Positions 1 to 11,148 of a DNA stretch of 64,000 bases are shown here, piece after piece. A program made the position numbers and the translations under genes. The stretch is taken from contig NW_026570343.1 in NCBI RefSeq assembly GCF_019649055.1, positions 124,001-188,000 of the forward strand, read 5' to 3'. This stretch comes from Paramacrobiotus metropolitanus (Eukaryota; Tardigrada; Eutardigrada; Parachela; Macrobiotidae). The notes beneath the pieces are model-generated. The model searched no databases. It was given only the letters and a program-made list of their open reading frames with translations, and had not been told where the DNA came from. Positions within the stretch are counted from its first letter, which is position 1. The number at the start of each line of letters is the position of its first letter.

Positions 1-2190
1 TTATAACGTATGTAATCTTTAAGGGTAGACTTTAAAAAAGTGGAGTACGGGCACAGGGTAATTTCCGAAATGTACATGACAAATCCGACAATATTTTGTA
101 TGAATTTGTCATGATTAAACTTTGCCATTTTTTAAAAACTATGAGAAAATGCCATTTTGTAAAGTTTACTTTGTATGTTCTTTGACCGGCCGGTTTTGCA
201 AATAGCAAATCTAGCTTGAATATGTTTTTGAAATATGTCGGTATGTGTAGTAAACAAAGCAATGAGAAGCAATGGGAAGTTCGATTTGACACTACCAAAA
301 TAATATCTGCTATTGCTAAAATACATGTACGTACTATCGCTTTGACGAGAGCATTCAAAAGCCACAAACAAGCATAGCAACCAGTGCAAAGTACATCGCG
401 AACCTGCCGAACATTTATCCGGCTCTTCACTACCGCATCGCTCAAGCATTCATGTTCTGCACGGGAAGAATATGTTAATTAAAAAAAAGCTTTTTTTATC
501 TGAACGCAGAACAGCAGAATCTTCTATCAGCATAGGCTATTTTCCCACTGAGTATGCAGACTGCTATAATTGACAACGGCACGATCAGGCGTGCCGAGGG
601 TATACGAGGCTTAGCGTGCCTAGCCATTGTCATTTCAGATGAGACAATATCGCGAGACATATAGGACTTCTGAACAACCATATGCAAAACTCCATTCCGA
701 ATCCGATCTAGCAACTCGCTTCAACGTCATTTTTCTTTTAATATCATTTTTTATAACAATAGTTAATTAAATATAGTCATAATTGACACTAACATGGTGC
801 AAATCTGTTTGAGAGTTCGTTGTTGAAGATATATCTGCACTCTGTAGTTGTGTGATGCTACGCAGAATTTGAAAGTGAATATATTTTGTTTTTGAATTGT
901 GCTAACGGTAAGTATATCCCAGTATATGGTTTTAGCTTATGGAATGGTTGTACGAGCAAATGTTGCTAATGACTGAGATTATCTAAAAACGCGCGCTAAA
1001 TAAAAGTTTTTTTTGGATCTCATAGGGCGGGCATGCGTCGTCTGGCCGGTCTGGGATATCTTCAGGATATACTGGATATAAATAATTCATCGTCAGATAC
1101 TTTGTAATATTACAGAGTAGCAGTAGACTGCCAGTATCTGTAGTTAGTGCTAGTTACTAATATTATTTGTATTTATAATAATTTTTAGAATTTAAACGAA
1201 ACATCATGCAGCGAAATCGCTGATATCACATTTAGATGGCGGTTTGAACATTTCACAATACATGATAATATGAGCGGAGTTTATACAAAATCGACAACGT
1301 TACTGTTTTGCGACACTCCAACGTTCCGCTTAAACTTTTCAAAATTAGTTCATTTTTGTATAAAAGTTAAAAAATGGGTAATAAATTGTAGAAAAGGGCT
1401 GATATGCAATATATACTGTATACTTTGTAAGTCGTTGCTAAAAACTTGTCATAAGTCGCTTTTCACAATCGAGTAACAACTAGTAAACGACGCTCGCACT
1501 TCACAAGTTCTGTACAAGAGTAAATCGAAATCCATGCAAGTACAGAGAAGTCGCCGCCCTGGTTACGTGTGTATGGCAAGAGCTATAATTTGGGACATAA
1601 CTTACTTACGCATGAAACCGAGTGTGACATTTTGCTGGTATAGCTCAAATTTTTAAGATTAGTTTAGTTTTATTGTAAATCTTGTGTTGAATAACTTCTC
1701 TTTGATTGTACTTAGAAAAAAACAAGTAGAAGAGTGTATACACGTTGAAATGTGGACTGCACTGGTGTTTTTTTCATAGACGCATATGCTTAACCTTGCG
1801 AAGCGTCTCATCTGAAATGACACAATAGAGCCGAAATCACACCTCATTAGCGAGTGTACCGTTGTCAATTGTCCGGTGTACATTAACATTCAGCTTTCCC
1901 TAATGCACTAACTTGACATGCTCGCATTAGATGTATGCGGCTGCGGAGGATTTGTTATTTGCCATGATCGTAATTATATATATAGTAATTAATCATAGTC
2001 CATGTGCTCTTGATGGTTTATCTAAGTTTTTGCCAGAGTGGAGACTAAATATGCACCAATAACCAAATAGAGCGCAAAATCATGATGCCACCGCCGTTGC
2101 TGAAATGGAAACCGTTCATTCGGAAGACCAGTCAAAGTTTATTCGTTTCACAAATCTCTGTTTCAAGTCTTGCTTTCATTAGGAGTTTAA
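1..2190. other. AT-rich stretch without a supported gene
   Basis: Short open frames occur on both strands but show no domain, no splice logic and poor protein-like composition. The only internal structure I see is a pair of related segments in opposite orientation (566-650 on plus, 1804-1876 on minus), described under findings. Confidence 0.5.
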
Positions 2191-2191
2191 A

Positions 2192-3237
2192 ATGTTGGCA
2201 AAGTTTCTTTTGCTCGTGTTATTGTGCGGCTTTTTTGCCGCAACAGATGCAGGTATTTTTGGAGCAATTCTCACAACCATTTCGAAAGCTATCCGGGGTA
2301 CGTATATTGCAGAATTGTTTTCTTCGCGTACACCGGATAACATTTTACTTTTTATTGTTTTATTCATATTAAAAATTGAAGATGTGTTATTATAGTGTAA
2401 TTATCATATAAATGTTTTTCTTATTGAGTTAAAGCTGTTCCTGTAATAAAAATAATTATAGTGTTTATAAATACTCATTCACATAGCTAATCTGAAGCTT
2501 TTGTAGTTTTTTTAGCAGGAACAAGAGCGCTTAGAGCGGCACCAGCTCGTACCATTAGCACATCGTCGTTAGGATCAGTGGGATCGCGAAGTTTATCACG
2601 TTACAGGATCAAATCTAGATGCCATGTCAAGCATTAGTTCAGGTAGGTTTTATTAACATGTTAAAAGATTTTTTTGCGTCAAGACTTCGCCAAATGCTTT
2701 TTTGAGTGGTATCTAACGCCGAAAACTAAAGGGAATCAAAACTGTAAGTTTGTTAAATTTTACCACGCTTGTAATAAATATTTGTCTAAAGGTGAGAGTG
2801 CTGCATCGGTCGCGTTGCCGGACAAGCCAATTGCTATCAAAACTATCGCCAAACAGGCAGGAAAAGCGACCGCCACCATAGGCATTGGCGCTGGAGCCAT
2901 CGCTGCCGGAACGGTCTTATATGACGCGACAAAAAAGAATGAAACAGTGCTAGCGATGATGGAAACTGCAACAACGCCTCTTCCAGTAACTACCTCGCCA
3001 CCTGAAGTGACGACAAGGAATCAAACCACAGAAAAGCCGTTTGCTCCTTCATTAACGGGAACACCTCCTTATGTCCCAAAATCTTCAGTCACTTCCGAGA
3101 CCGAAACCAGTTCTTATGATACAACGATCATTCTACTCATTACTATTGCTGTTGCACTGGGCCTCATCTTCTTGTTCTGCCTGTCTGTTGCCTTTAAACT
3201 CGTTTTCGCTAACAACAACCCTACTGGCACAGGTTAA
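2192..3237 (+). CDS. Candidate spliced gene: secreted/type I membrane protein
   Basis: I do not recognise the family. Exon 1 (2192-2297) starts with ATG and encodes a clear signal peptide (about 20 residues, hydrophobic core, ending near A-T-D-A-G), then meets a good donor (gtacgt at 2298). The last exon begins near 2792 after an AG and ends at TAA 3235-3237. It encodes a Gly/Ala-rich hydrophobic stretch, a Thr/Pro/Ser-rich segment like a mucin stalk, and one transmembrane helix close to the C-terminus with a short tail. A middle exon probably lies at about 2516-2645, flanked by AG and gtaggt. It does not stay open in the frame set by exon 1 but is open in the frame needed by the last exon, so its limits are unresolved or it carries a 1-nt error. 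An AATAAA signal follows at 3496. The membrane topology is a firm reading; the function is unknown. Confidence 0.5.
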
Positions 3238-3495
3238 TGTGCGGATTACTCCCAAACGCTCATTTGCAGTTTTTTCCCTACAGGCAGCACATTTTCAATA
3301 TCATTGTTGTTTTTTTGTTGTATTTTTTTAATGTTGTATTTATTTCCGGAAACGGGACTATAATTCAAATCGAGTTTTCGAGTATGAGTTTCGGCAATAC
3401 GCATGAGTGCAATGCCCAGACATTTGCGCCTAATTATTTTGGATATAAACTTGTTTTAATCGGTTAAAATTAAGCATGTAATCATATTCTGTGTC

Positions 3496-3501
3496 AATAA
3501 A
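3496..3501 (+). promoter_or_regulatory. Poly(A) signal AATAAA
   Basis: Canonical hexamer about 260 nt after the stop codon of the membrane-protein candidate, with no closer match. The rest of 3240-3977 is AT-rich and I see no other feature in it. Confidence 0.4.
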
Positions 3502-4007
3502 TTCCCCAGTCGAATGATCGTGTTAGACTTAGCATAGGTCAAAGTGACATTACACAACACAATTATTCTACCACGGCTGTCCGCAGAATGTCAAGTTGAA
3601 TTTGTAGTGTTTCGTAATTACAATATCTTCAATTCATGGAAGGAAGAAAATCTACATTAGGAAAATAAATCCATCTACCAAACATATGTTGGTGTACGGG
3701 GATATGATGCATTATTGTAGGATATTACCCGATTATTTTTGACTTTGCTTCTGATATGTCAAAACAGATGCGTTGTGCATGTGGAGTAAGTTATTTCGAG
3801 CATTGAATGATTACAGTTTGGTCAAACGGAAAGAACATGAATAACTGACCATAAACTTAAAGTTGGAATCAGTCCTAAACCCATTGAAAACCATTTCTAT
3901 CAGAACTGGACCGTGTTTTGTCTGATTTTGCATGCCATACATTTCAGTAGCAAATAAGTCGTGAAAAAATTTGAATTTTGACAGCCTTTAAATTAGATGT
4001 TGCAATC

Positions 4008-4755
4008 ATGCGTCGACGTCGGCCGTTTCAGCGTCGGCGTCACCACGCTTCACCAGCACATTATCCAGAACCCTTCGGTATGCCGGCACCTCTAAGTCTA
4101 CCAACTGAAAATTTGGAACCTTTTGCCGCACCCGCTTTTACTAATCCTGTTCAGCAACAATCATCTTCGTCCTGCATTCAGCCTACCGTTGGACAACCAA
4201 CTACCAGCATGCCACCCCCCTTAGATCAATCTACGGTGCAATTTCCCAGTAATTCTTTTGATATTAACGAGGAAGTGATTTCACAACGTAAGTCGGTATT
4301 TATTTTATTTAAACCATATACAATAATGCCCTATGAGAATTTTTAGTTGCATGCTTGTTAATTAGAGATTCTAGAAGAACAATTATTTACGTTAGACTTA
4401 GAAATATATCTGTATGCCATTTAATAATTTGCAAATAAACATTTATTACTTCATCGGGTTTGTCATAGATTCAAAAAGCTAATACATTACAGCCTGTATC
4501 TATTTTTACACCTTAGGATACAATATGCCACCCCCTTGTACTTTACATAACAAGGAAGATGCTGAGATTATGCTGTTATTTGATCCAACTCATGACTTGA
4601 CAGTGGACGATATGATTCCAGACCCATTACCAGAACCACTTTTAACATCATCCACAAATCTGAGCCATGAATCAGTTGCTCGTTCGATCATTCAAAAAAG
4701 TCAGGCCGTGAAAGAACCAGAGCATGTAGAGAAAATCATCCAGCTGCAAGTAAAG
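4008..4755 (+). CDS. Two 5' exons, probably leading into the Helitron gene
   Basis: Exon A (ATG 4008 to 4287) encodes an Arg-rich start followed by Pro/Gln/Ser-rich disordered sequence and ends at a consensus donor (gtaagt). Exon B (4517 to 4749 or 4755) starts after ccttag and is acidic and disordered. The two are phase-compatible: one base from exon A plus two from exon B complete an Arg codon. The next exon at 4827 carries a Helitron-like Cys motif, but its frame does not match exon B, so a frame break lies there or the acceptor is elsewhere. No catalytic domain is visible. Most likely this is the N-terminus of the Helitron polyprotein; a separate host gene is possible. Confidence 0.45.
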
Positions 4756-4826
4756 GTAGACTTAATAAAAATTTGAATACTGACTGCCTGTTATCAATTT
4801 GAAGTTTGTTTGACATTTATGCATAG

Positions 4827-5095
4827 TTTTGGATCCGGTCGGAAAAAGTGTAAAGAAGCTCAAAAACGTAATGGGAAATTTGGATTTCCGGCAATGCGCA
4901 ATTTGCAATGAAGGCTTTCCCGACATGAAGCTGTCGTGGGGGTTAGTTACCGGCGGAGTACTTCAAGCACCTGCTTCGGTACAAAGATGGGCGCTTTGCA
5001 GTCCATTCGAGGTTCCGCTATTTCGCATACAATTCAACTACACGATGGACTGCGCTAACACAAGGGTCAGTGTACATCAAAAAAAGGCTTCCTGA
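4827..5095 (+). pseudogene. Helitron N-terminal Cys-motif exon
   Basis: The exon begins after gcatag at 4826. About 30 codons in, it encodes C-x2-C followed by a G-F-P-D-M-K-L word typical of the Helitron N-terminal zinc-binding segment. Downstream of about 4940 this frame stops looking like Helitron. The plausible continuation (aromatic and Thr-rich, from about 5016) is in another frame, so a frameshift lies between 4940 and 5016 and the usual Cys-rich second half and conserved linker are missing or scrambled. Confidence 0.55.
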
Positions 5096-6674
5096 CGATA
5101 AGCCACTCAGCATCCCGAGCTGAAAGAGCTATAGTCTTGTAAAAAGCATAATGTTCTTTGGATCCACTATACGAGGGACGCCCCAGTTCTGGTGGCTTAA
5201 AAGACAAGAGTTAACAGCCATGATTAATCAGTTTTGACTGCCGACAATATTTCTCACTCTGAGTGCAGCTGATCTCCATTGGTTTGAATTACATACTCTC
5301 ATCCCGGGTGGATTAACCAAGACCGATAGACCAGCAGCGCTTGACATCGCTGATCGCAGGAAACAGCTAATTAAAAATCTGCTGATTGTTTCTTGGTTTT
5401 TCCAAAAGAGACTTCAAACATTCATCACAACTGTTCTGTCCAGCATTTTTAAAATTTGTAACTACTGGGGGCGATACGAAGACCAGCACCGTGTAAGTTT
5501 ACACTTCCACGGTTTTTTTTGGCTGGAAAATGCTCCTGACGTGAATGACATGGACAAGAAATCTCCAGAAGAATTAGAGCGAATCAAGAAATTTTTCAGT
5601 TCTTTAATACCAGCATTGAACAATTATAAAGAACGACCAGCTCCTCATACCCACCTATGCCAGATCCAGTTGAAAAAATTAACGGAAACTGCAGACGATT
5701 TGTTTAACCTACTGAACCACGTTCAGCGTCACACAACATGCAGTTCCTATGGTCTTCGAAGAGATTTAAAAACAAAACAGGAAGTTTGTCGTTATCGATT
5801 CCCTAAAGAAATACGCCCTAACCAACCAGTGGTTATTAAAGATAATAAAGTTTTTTGGCAATTTGAAGCTCAGCGCAACGATGAACTGATGAACGCGTAT
5901 AATCCCGTGATTGCTCAGTCATGGCGTGCGAATACTGACATTACCACCATCCTAAGCGTCAATTTACTCCTGTCCTACATGACTCAATATGTCACCAAAG
6001 CCAGTGAAAGATCTGACAGTTTTGGTGACATGTTCGCCAAGCCACTTTCCACAAAAGGAGACGACGAAAATGCCGCAAAACCAATCCAGCAGCTTCTCAT
6101 GGCATACTTTGGCGAAAGAGAAGTATCGGCACAGTAAATGTGCGTTTTATTAATGAGTTCGCCGCTCGTGGAAACATCGCGTTCCTTTGTTACATTAAAT
6201 TTATACGAAGAACAATCAAGACGATTGCGGAAGCCATTCGGAACTGGTAATGTCACCGAAACCGATATTCTTATCCGGTATAAAAGCCGCCCAGATACGG
6301 CTAACAATAAAGTTTCTCTAAAGGATATTGTCTCAAAATACGAATACAGCAGCAAGCAAAAAACATTTATCTCGAGAAAGCCCGGTAAAGAATTCGTAGT
6401 GAGAGTTATTCCAAACATTGCTCGCAATGTGACATGGGAAGCATACTGCCGACAATGGCTCATGCTAATTATACCCTTTCGAAACATTTCGGAATTTCTG
6501 AATGGAGAAAATCCATCTTACCGACTAACATTTGGACATTATTTTCCCGAAGTCGGTAATCAAGAAATTTTGGCGGTTGATCAGCAAGGAAATGAGGAGG
6601 ACGAAGAGTCAGTAGAGCTGCCAGAAGACGAACGTTTACAGTGGATGGTTGCTGCCGGAATGGCACCTACGTGA
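5016..6674 (+). pseudogene. Helitron Rep (HUH nuclease) domain
   Basis: Rep nicks one strand and joins it through tyrosines. The conserved word P-T-I-F-L-T-L-S-A-A-D-L-H-W is at 5238-5282. The metal-binding HUH motif is H-F-H at 5502-5510, inside R-V-S-L-H-F-H-G-F-F-W-L. The Tyr-bearing helix Y-M-T-Q-Y-V-T-K lies near 5975-6000. In-frame TGA codons at 5121 and 5235 and a TAA at 6135 interrupt it, the last inside the conserved segment that links Rep to the helicase (R-S-F-V-T-L-N-L follows at about 6180). Frame continuity across all stops shows that point changes rather than indels broke this part. Catalytic residues themselves are still present. Confidence 0.85.
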
Positions 6675-8352
6675 GTGATTGCTCCCGGAACCGGCGTAGC
6701 ACTGGGCTTTCGTGAAATTGACTTGATGGAGGACTGGAGCAGTTTTTTGAAAGCCTTACCTGCGGGACACGCAGCCGAGATTTTCCTCGAAAACTGCAAG
6801 CAAGAGTGCGCCATTGTAGATACAGCAGAACACATAGAGTATGACAATTTTAGTCCAGAGCAAAAGGCGGCAGCGGACGTTTTCAAATTTCATTTGCTGC
6901 ATCACCTGGCAAAAAAGCCAATTAAGCCTTTACGTCTAATCATCAGTGGAACCGCTGGTAAATATGCAATTTTCTTGTAAAAAGAAAGCGCACAATTAAA
7001 TGTTTTTTGCTATATTTAACAGTCTAAGGCTATTTAGGTACAGGAAAGTCGCATCTCATAAAGTGGATCATTGAACAAAGTAAAGTTGCTGACACCATGT
7101 CGTCTCCAAAATGTTTACTATGTGCGCCATCAGGTGTTGCAGCCTTTCTTATCAAAGGGCTAACGTTGCATTCAAAGTTTATGATTCCTCCACGCAAAGG
7201 CGACAGACCCCTTAAAGACTTAGGAGGAGAAAATTTGCGGCGTTTTCAGGACACCTTTCTAAATACGGAATATGTCGTAATCGATGAATACGGTATGGTT
7301 GGATGTCGTTTTTTAAGCGCTGTGGATAAGCGCTGTCGTCAAGCAAAACCGAATAAGGCTGACGTGCCGTTCGGAGGATGTCGGTCATTTTAGTTGGTGA
7401 CCACGGCCAGCTAGGCCCAGTCTTAGACTTGCCGTTGTACGTTTCAGAAAATTACGGCAGCCGCAATGCAGACGTTCAGCACGCCATTCGTTTATACAAA
7501 AGTTTTGATAATGCAGTCGTGTTAAGAATCATTCAGCGCCAAGCAGGAACGTCGGATGCTGCGATAAGATTTAGAGACTGCTTGTTAAGAATGCGGAGTG
7601 GCCAAAATACGATTGATGACTGGTATTTGCTGCAGACACGCGTTTTTTTACAACCTTCCAGAAGAAGCAAAATCAAAATTTGTAAATTGCCCCGGCTTTA
7701 CACAACCAATGATTCTGCTGATCCATATAATTTCGAAATGTTAGTCAGACATGGCCGAGCAGTTGCAAGAATCGAAGCCGTTCACGCTGGGCCAGGCGCT
7801 AAAGAAGCGACATATGAAGAGGCAGGCGGATTGGTTGCAGTGATATTCATTTGTGTTGGCGCTAAGGTAATGCTTACGGCCAATCTATGGACAACAATGG
7901 GCTTAGTAAATGGCGCTGATGGAGTAGTCATTGGAGTTATGCATCTGGAAGCAGTTGGCCCACCAGCTTTGCCGGTTGCCGTGTTGGTGCGGTTTTCTGC
8001 TTACCATGGGCCATCATTCCGTGGTCTGGATAAGTGCGTGCCAATCGTCGCAATCTCAAGGTCATTGGAATCAACAGATGGAAAGACTTGTTCCCGTAGG
8101 CAAATTCCTTTAACGTTAGCATCGGCTCGCACGGTACATAAAGCTCAAGGAGCAACGCTGGACATGGTAAACATAAATTTGGGCACGAAAGAGTTTGCAA
8201 CGGGACTGACATTTGTGGCATCCTCACGTGTCAAGCAATTGGAGAATATGGTTTATGGTGAACCTTTCAATTTCGACCGGTTACCCAAACTGCAGAGCAG
8301 TTTCTTCCACAAGGCGCCCTATGCGAGCACTGAATCTGCAAAACAACCGTAA
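6675..8352 (+). pseudogene. Helitron PIF1-type DNA helicase domain
   Basis: A superfamily 1 5'-3' helicase that unwinds the displaced strand. Walker A is split by an 80-nt intron (6958-7037, gtaaat...tttag): G-T-A-G before it and T-G-K-S-H-L after it, with phase preserved. Walker B is V-V-I-D-E-Y near 7275. The conserved I-L-V-G-D-H-G-Q-L segment follows at about 7387, and the terminal motif T-V-H-K-A-Q-G-A-T-L at about 8132. A frameshift of one base near 7378 separates Walker B from the following motif, leaving a TAG at 7391 in the original frame. The domain closes with the usual F-N-F-D-R-L ending. Confidence 0.85.
6958..7037 (+). other. 80-nt spliceosomal intron inside Walker A
   Basis: Donor gtaaat, acceptor tatttag. 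Removing it joins G|GT to give the Gly of the P-loop and keeps the reading frame. This is direct evidence that the element was expressed as a spliced nuclear transcript. Confidence 0.75.
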
Positions 8353-8824
8353 TTCAAACCCGCCACGCCCAAGCGATAGTGTCGATCGAGTAAGTCGTGA
8401 GTTGGCGGAACTGCGGCGTCGCGCAGTTCTTGTCGCGGGGGATGGAAACTGTTTGTACCGCGCGGTCGCATATGTTCAGTTTGGAAATGCAGATCACTAT
8501 GACAAAGTTCGAAAGGATGTGGAAGAAGCGATGTGCAGAAATGTGGAGCTGTTGCAAAACTTTTACGCAACTGACACTGCTGAAAACATATCTGGGCAGG
8601 TGAGGGAGCCGAGTAATATTCAGGCCGACCTAAATGCTGTGGGGATCCATGGACAATGGGCATCTCACACTCAGTTGTTTGCTGCATCAGTGGCGTATCA
8701 ACGGACGATTTATGTAATAACGGAAGAGTTGGGTGTAAGTAAGGCGACGCCGAATTTTCCCGGAGACCCTATCTACCTGGTTTATGATAGTATTGGACAT
8801 TATTTTGCAACCAAAAATTTGTAA
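8321..8824 (+). CDS. OTU-family cysteine protease domain of the Helitron
   Basis: 167 residues from ATG 8321. The OTU catalytic signature D-G-N-C is at residues 41-44 with Asp41 and Cys44, followed by L-Y-R-A. The catalytic His is in I-G-H-Y-F at about residue 160. OTU domains are deubiquitinating cysteine proteases and are known in some Helitron-like elements. The frame is open well upstream (from 8213) and overlaps the helicase end in a different frame, so the domain was either fused to the helicase before a frameshift or made separately. The three expected catalytic positions are intact, unlike the Rep part. It is the best-preserved piece of the element. Confidence 0.75.
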   Translation: MRALNLQNNRNSNPPRPSDSVDRVSRELAELRRRAVLVAGDGNCLYRAVAYVQFGNADHYDKVRKDVEEAMCRNVELLQNFYATDTAENISGQVREPSNIQADLNAVGIHGQWASHTQLFAASVAYQRTIYVITEELGVSKATPNFPGDPIYLVYDSIGHYFATKNL

Positions 8825-9078
8825 TGTCTAATGCCTAACAAGCTTAATAAGTAAATGGTAACACGCTTTTAACGGTACAATTAACTGCCTTTTACCACTT
8901 AGAAATTAACACTGTGTGGGAAAAGTTTGTTATAGTTGCGTTTTAAGAGTGCATACAAACACTAACAGAAAACAGAATAAAAAATTAACAGGTAATCGTG
9001 TAAAACGAACGTATCAAAACTGAATTACATTATTAGAAAATTCTCAGTCTGGCGGCCGAGCGATTCGGGAACCTCTAT

Positions 9079-9531
9079 ATGGAAGTGAATGAAAATGCCG
9101 GCAGCAACCTCGGGGAACCCGAGACCTCGAATACGGGTACTTCGGTTAAACTCGCCGCATTAAATTGTACCAGAAAAGTGCAAAATCCCAGTGACGACCT
9201 CGGGGAACCCGAGACCCCGAACCCGGGTACTTTGGTTAAACTTGCGGCATTAAATTGTGCCAGTAAAGTGCAAAATCCCGGTGCCGACCTCGGGGAACCA
9301 GCGACCTCGAACCCGGGTTCTTGGGTTCCTCGATGCCATTCGACTCAGCGTGTCGAGTTGTGTAGGTCAGCAGCAAAAACTCAGTGGCGAACCCAGGAAC
9401 CCGGGTTCGAGGTCTCCGTGTTACAGCGAACCTCAAATCCTACGTATAAAACGCAAGCTCGCTTCGCTCGCTTGCTTGATTACGTTAACGTTTTTACTGC
9501 AGCACCGAGGACTTCTGCAGCCGTCAAGTAG
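9079..9531 (+). CDS. Open frame over a 90-bp repeat (doubtful gene)
   Basis: 150 codons that stay open because the underlying tandem repeat is 90 bp, a multiple of three. They encode a 30-residue repeat beginning (N/D)-L-G-E-P. There is no domain, and the sequence lies directly behind the Helitron. More likely noncoding repeat sequence, possibly the element's 3' region, than a gene. Confidence 0.2.
   Translation: MEVNENAGSNLGEPETSNTGTSVKLAALNCTRKVQNPSDDLGEPETPNPGTLVKLAALNCASKVQNPGADLGEPATSNPGSWVPRCHSTQRVELCRSAAKTQWRTQEPGFEVSVLQRTSNPTYKTQARFARLLDYVNVFTAAPRTSAAVK
9107..9328 (+). repeat. 90-bp tandem repeat, about 2.5 copies
   Basis: Copies start with acctcggggaacc at 9107, 9197 and 9287, exactly 90 bp apart, and are highly similar. 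The third copy is cut short at about 9328 where an inverted repeat begins to dominate. Confidence 0.85.
9303..9414. repeat. 26-nt inverted repeat with 60-nt loop
   Basis: Left arm 9303-9328 and right arm 9389-9414 are reverse complements with one mismatch (gacctcgaacccgggttc at the outer side). It could form a strong cruciform or RNA hairpin. It may be a MITE end or the Helitron 3' structure; the CTRR that should follow a Helitron hairpin is not seen. Confidence 0.7.
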
Positions 9532-10027
9532 GGATGTAAAAGAAGCCCACTTGCGACGGCTCATGCCAGTGCTGCCTGAGTAACATTTTCGAAAATTTTT
9601 TCATCGATTTGTGTAGTAAACAATCATTCGTGTAAAAAGCCTTTTTTCTACAGATTAAAAGATCCAGATACGTGCTGTACTTCGTAACAAATTTTCGAAA
9701 TTTTTGAATTTGGAGGATGCTATGTGCCCTGGTGAGTCTGTATGCTGAAATTCTGACTAATACTGGAACCTTGAATGTGAATACTGAAATTCTGAATGTG
9801 AATAACAAGACTTAGAGTCTGGACCGTGATGACTGGAGTCTCCAAAAAAAACTGTAATTTTCTTGTGTTAATGTAATAAGTATAAAATTTTTGCGATTAG
9901 TAATCTATAAACTACAAGTACAAGTAATTACGTATATAATATTAGGTGTTGCGATTTGCGAACTGCTCGTAAACAACAGTTAGGCGCGCGAGACAGTGAG
10001 TTGCCAACAAAGTGCGGTATGAGATTA
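9532..10027. other. Noncoding stretch with one dispersed repeat
   Basis: AT-rich. Positions 9706-9745 (tttggaggatgc...tgtgccctggt) recur almost unchanged at 16775-16812, so this is a copy of a short dispersed repeat. Nothing else recognised. Confidence 0.5.
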
Positions 10028-10541
10028 CAGTGAAACTTCTCTATAACGTACGCCCTCCGTTCCAGGCTTTCTGAATGTTACAGAGGGGTGTATGTTATAC
10101 AGAAGCACCGCCCCCAGGGGCAGTGCCCTCAGGGGCTCAGGGGCACATCCCCCGGGGGTGTTACGTAAACAAAAAATCAACAAATTATTAGAGTATGGAC
10201 ATTATTCGGTCTGAATGTTGGTTTTTCTGCCCTTTCCTAAGCTAGGAGTTGGAAGATCCGGTAATAAACAAGTTAAAAACAGAAACCGGAATTTTCATTT
10301 AGAGACACCGAAATGGTTTTTTTCACCAGCCTAGTCAACCGTATGTTACGCAGGGGTTGAATAAGCTGGTGAAAATGTTACCGGTTCCATATAAGGTGTA
10401 TGTTATAGCTGTAAAGGGGTGAATTTTATACAGAGAACTGCCCCTGTGTTATAGTTTACCGGACGGTTTGGTTCCCAGCCTCATGCATGCAGTAAAGGGG
10501 TGAATGTTATAAGAAGGTGAATGTTAAGAGGAGTTTCACTG
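10028..10541. mobile_element. TA-flanked MITE (Tc1/mariner/pogo type)
   Basis: 514 bp. The ends are inverted: cagtgaaacttctctataac at the left and, read on the minus strand, cagtgaaactcctcttaac at the right, flanked on both sides by TA (10026-10027, 10542-10543). No transposase inside. The interior repeats motifs like ggtgtatgttatac and ggggtgaattttatac. A TA target duplication and CAGT ends are typical of IS630-Tc1-mariner MITEs. Confidence 0.85.
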
Positions 10542-11148
10542 TATATGAATGCGTTTGTGTATATTATGTACAGATATATGAATGCGTTTGTGCAGTAAAT
10601 ATGTACTAGCGGTGGTTGCGAACCACATTACTGCACGAGCGCGAGCGCCGGGAAATGATATCGGGATTGTGGAACTGGAAAAGCGTGACGTACGCTCTTC
10701 GTGGCGTCAGACAAATTTTATGCTCTTGACGAAGACTTATTGCAGCACCACGCGCTTCGCGCTCGGTGCAAAATAATTCGTAGCAATCGTTGTTGCGTAT
10801 ATTTTTTGTAATTTGTGCAAATCTATGAAATATGAATATATACACGAAATGGACATTTCTTTGCAATCAGTAGTGGAGGCCAACTGGAGTGAATCACCTC
10901 ATGCAAGCGGCTGCTCAGCATGTTTTTATCAGTCAACCGGCGTGTACGGCAAAATTGGCAATAGATTGCCTTTAATAAACTGAGATAGCAAATCATCGCT
11001 GTTTTGACTGATTTCTCTCTTGCTGATGATCCAAGCCACGAAAGTAAATTTCTCAACTGTAACGAATAAACTTCCCACGACAATGGAGAACTTCATAAAA
11101 ACAATTCGCGATAAACCACAGCCTACGCAGTTTATTTTTACCCATATA
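10542..11148. other. No supported gene
   Basis: Only short open frames without recognisable content. Confidence 0.4.

Larger units (their letters stand above)
4829..8824 (+). mobile_element. Decayed Helitron (rolling-circle transposon)
   Basis: The order is Cys motif, HUH Rep nuclease, PIF1-type helicase and OTU protease, as in autonomous Helitron-like elements that move by rolling-circle replication. From about 5016 to 6957 all coding is in a single frame interrupted only by four stops: TGA 5121, TGA 5235, TAA 6135 and TGA 6672. One intron (6958-7037) splits the Walker A motif, and one frameshift lies near 7378. I could not find the terminal TC and CTRR ends or the 3' hairpin, so the true limits are wider than given. 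No copy this damaged can make its own protein. Confidence 0.85.

Noticed and set aside
32-714. Minus-strand open frames of 72-137 codons
   Set aside because: Composition is that of translated noncoding DNA; no domain, no splice or start context.
3531-3545. AGGTCA-like word near 3537 as part of the octamer family
   Set aside because: It lacks the AAA extension and is isolated, as expected by chance.
9079-9531. 30-residue repeat protein
   Set aside because: Openness is explained by a 90-bp tandem unit; no further evidence for translation.
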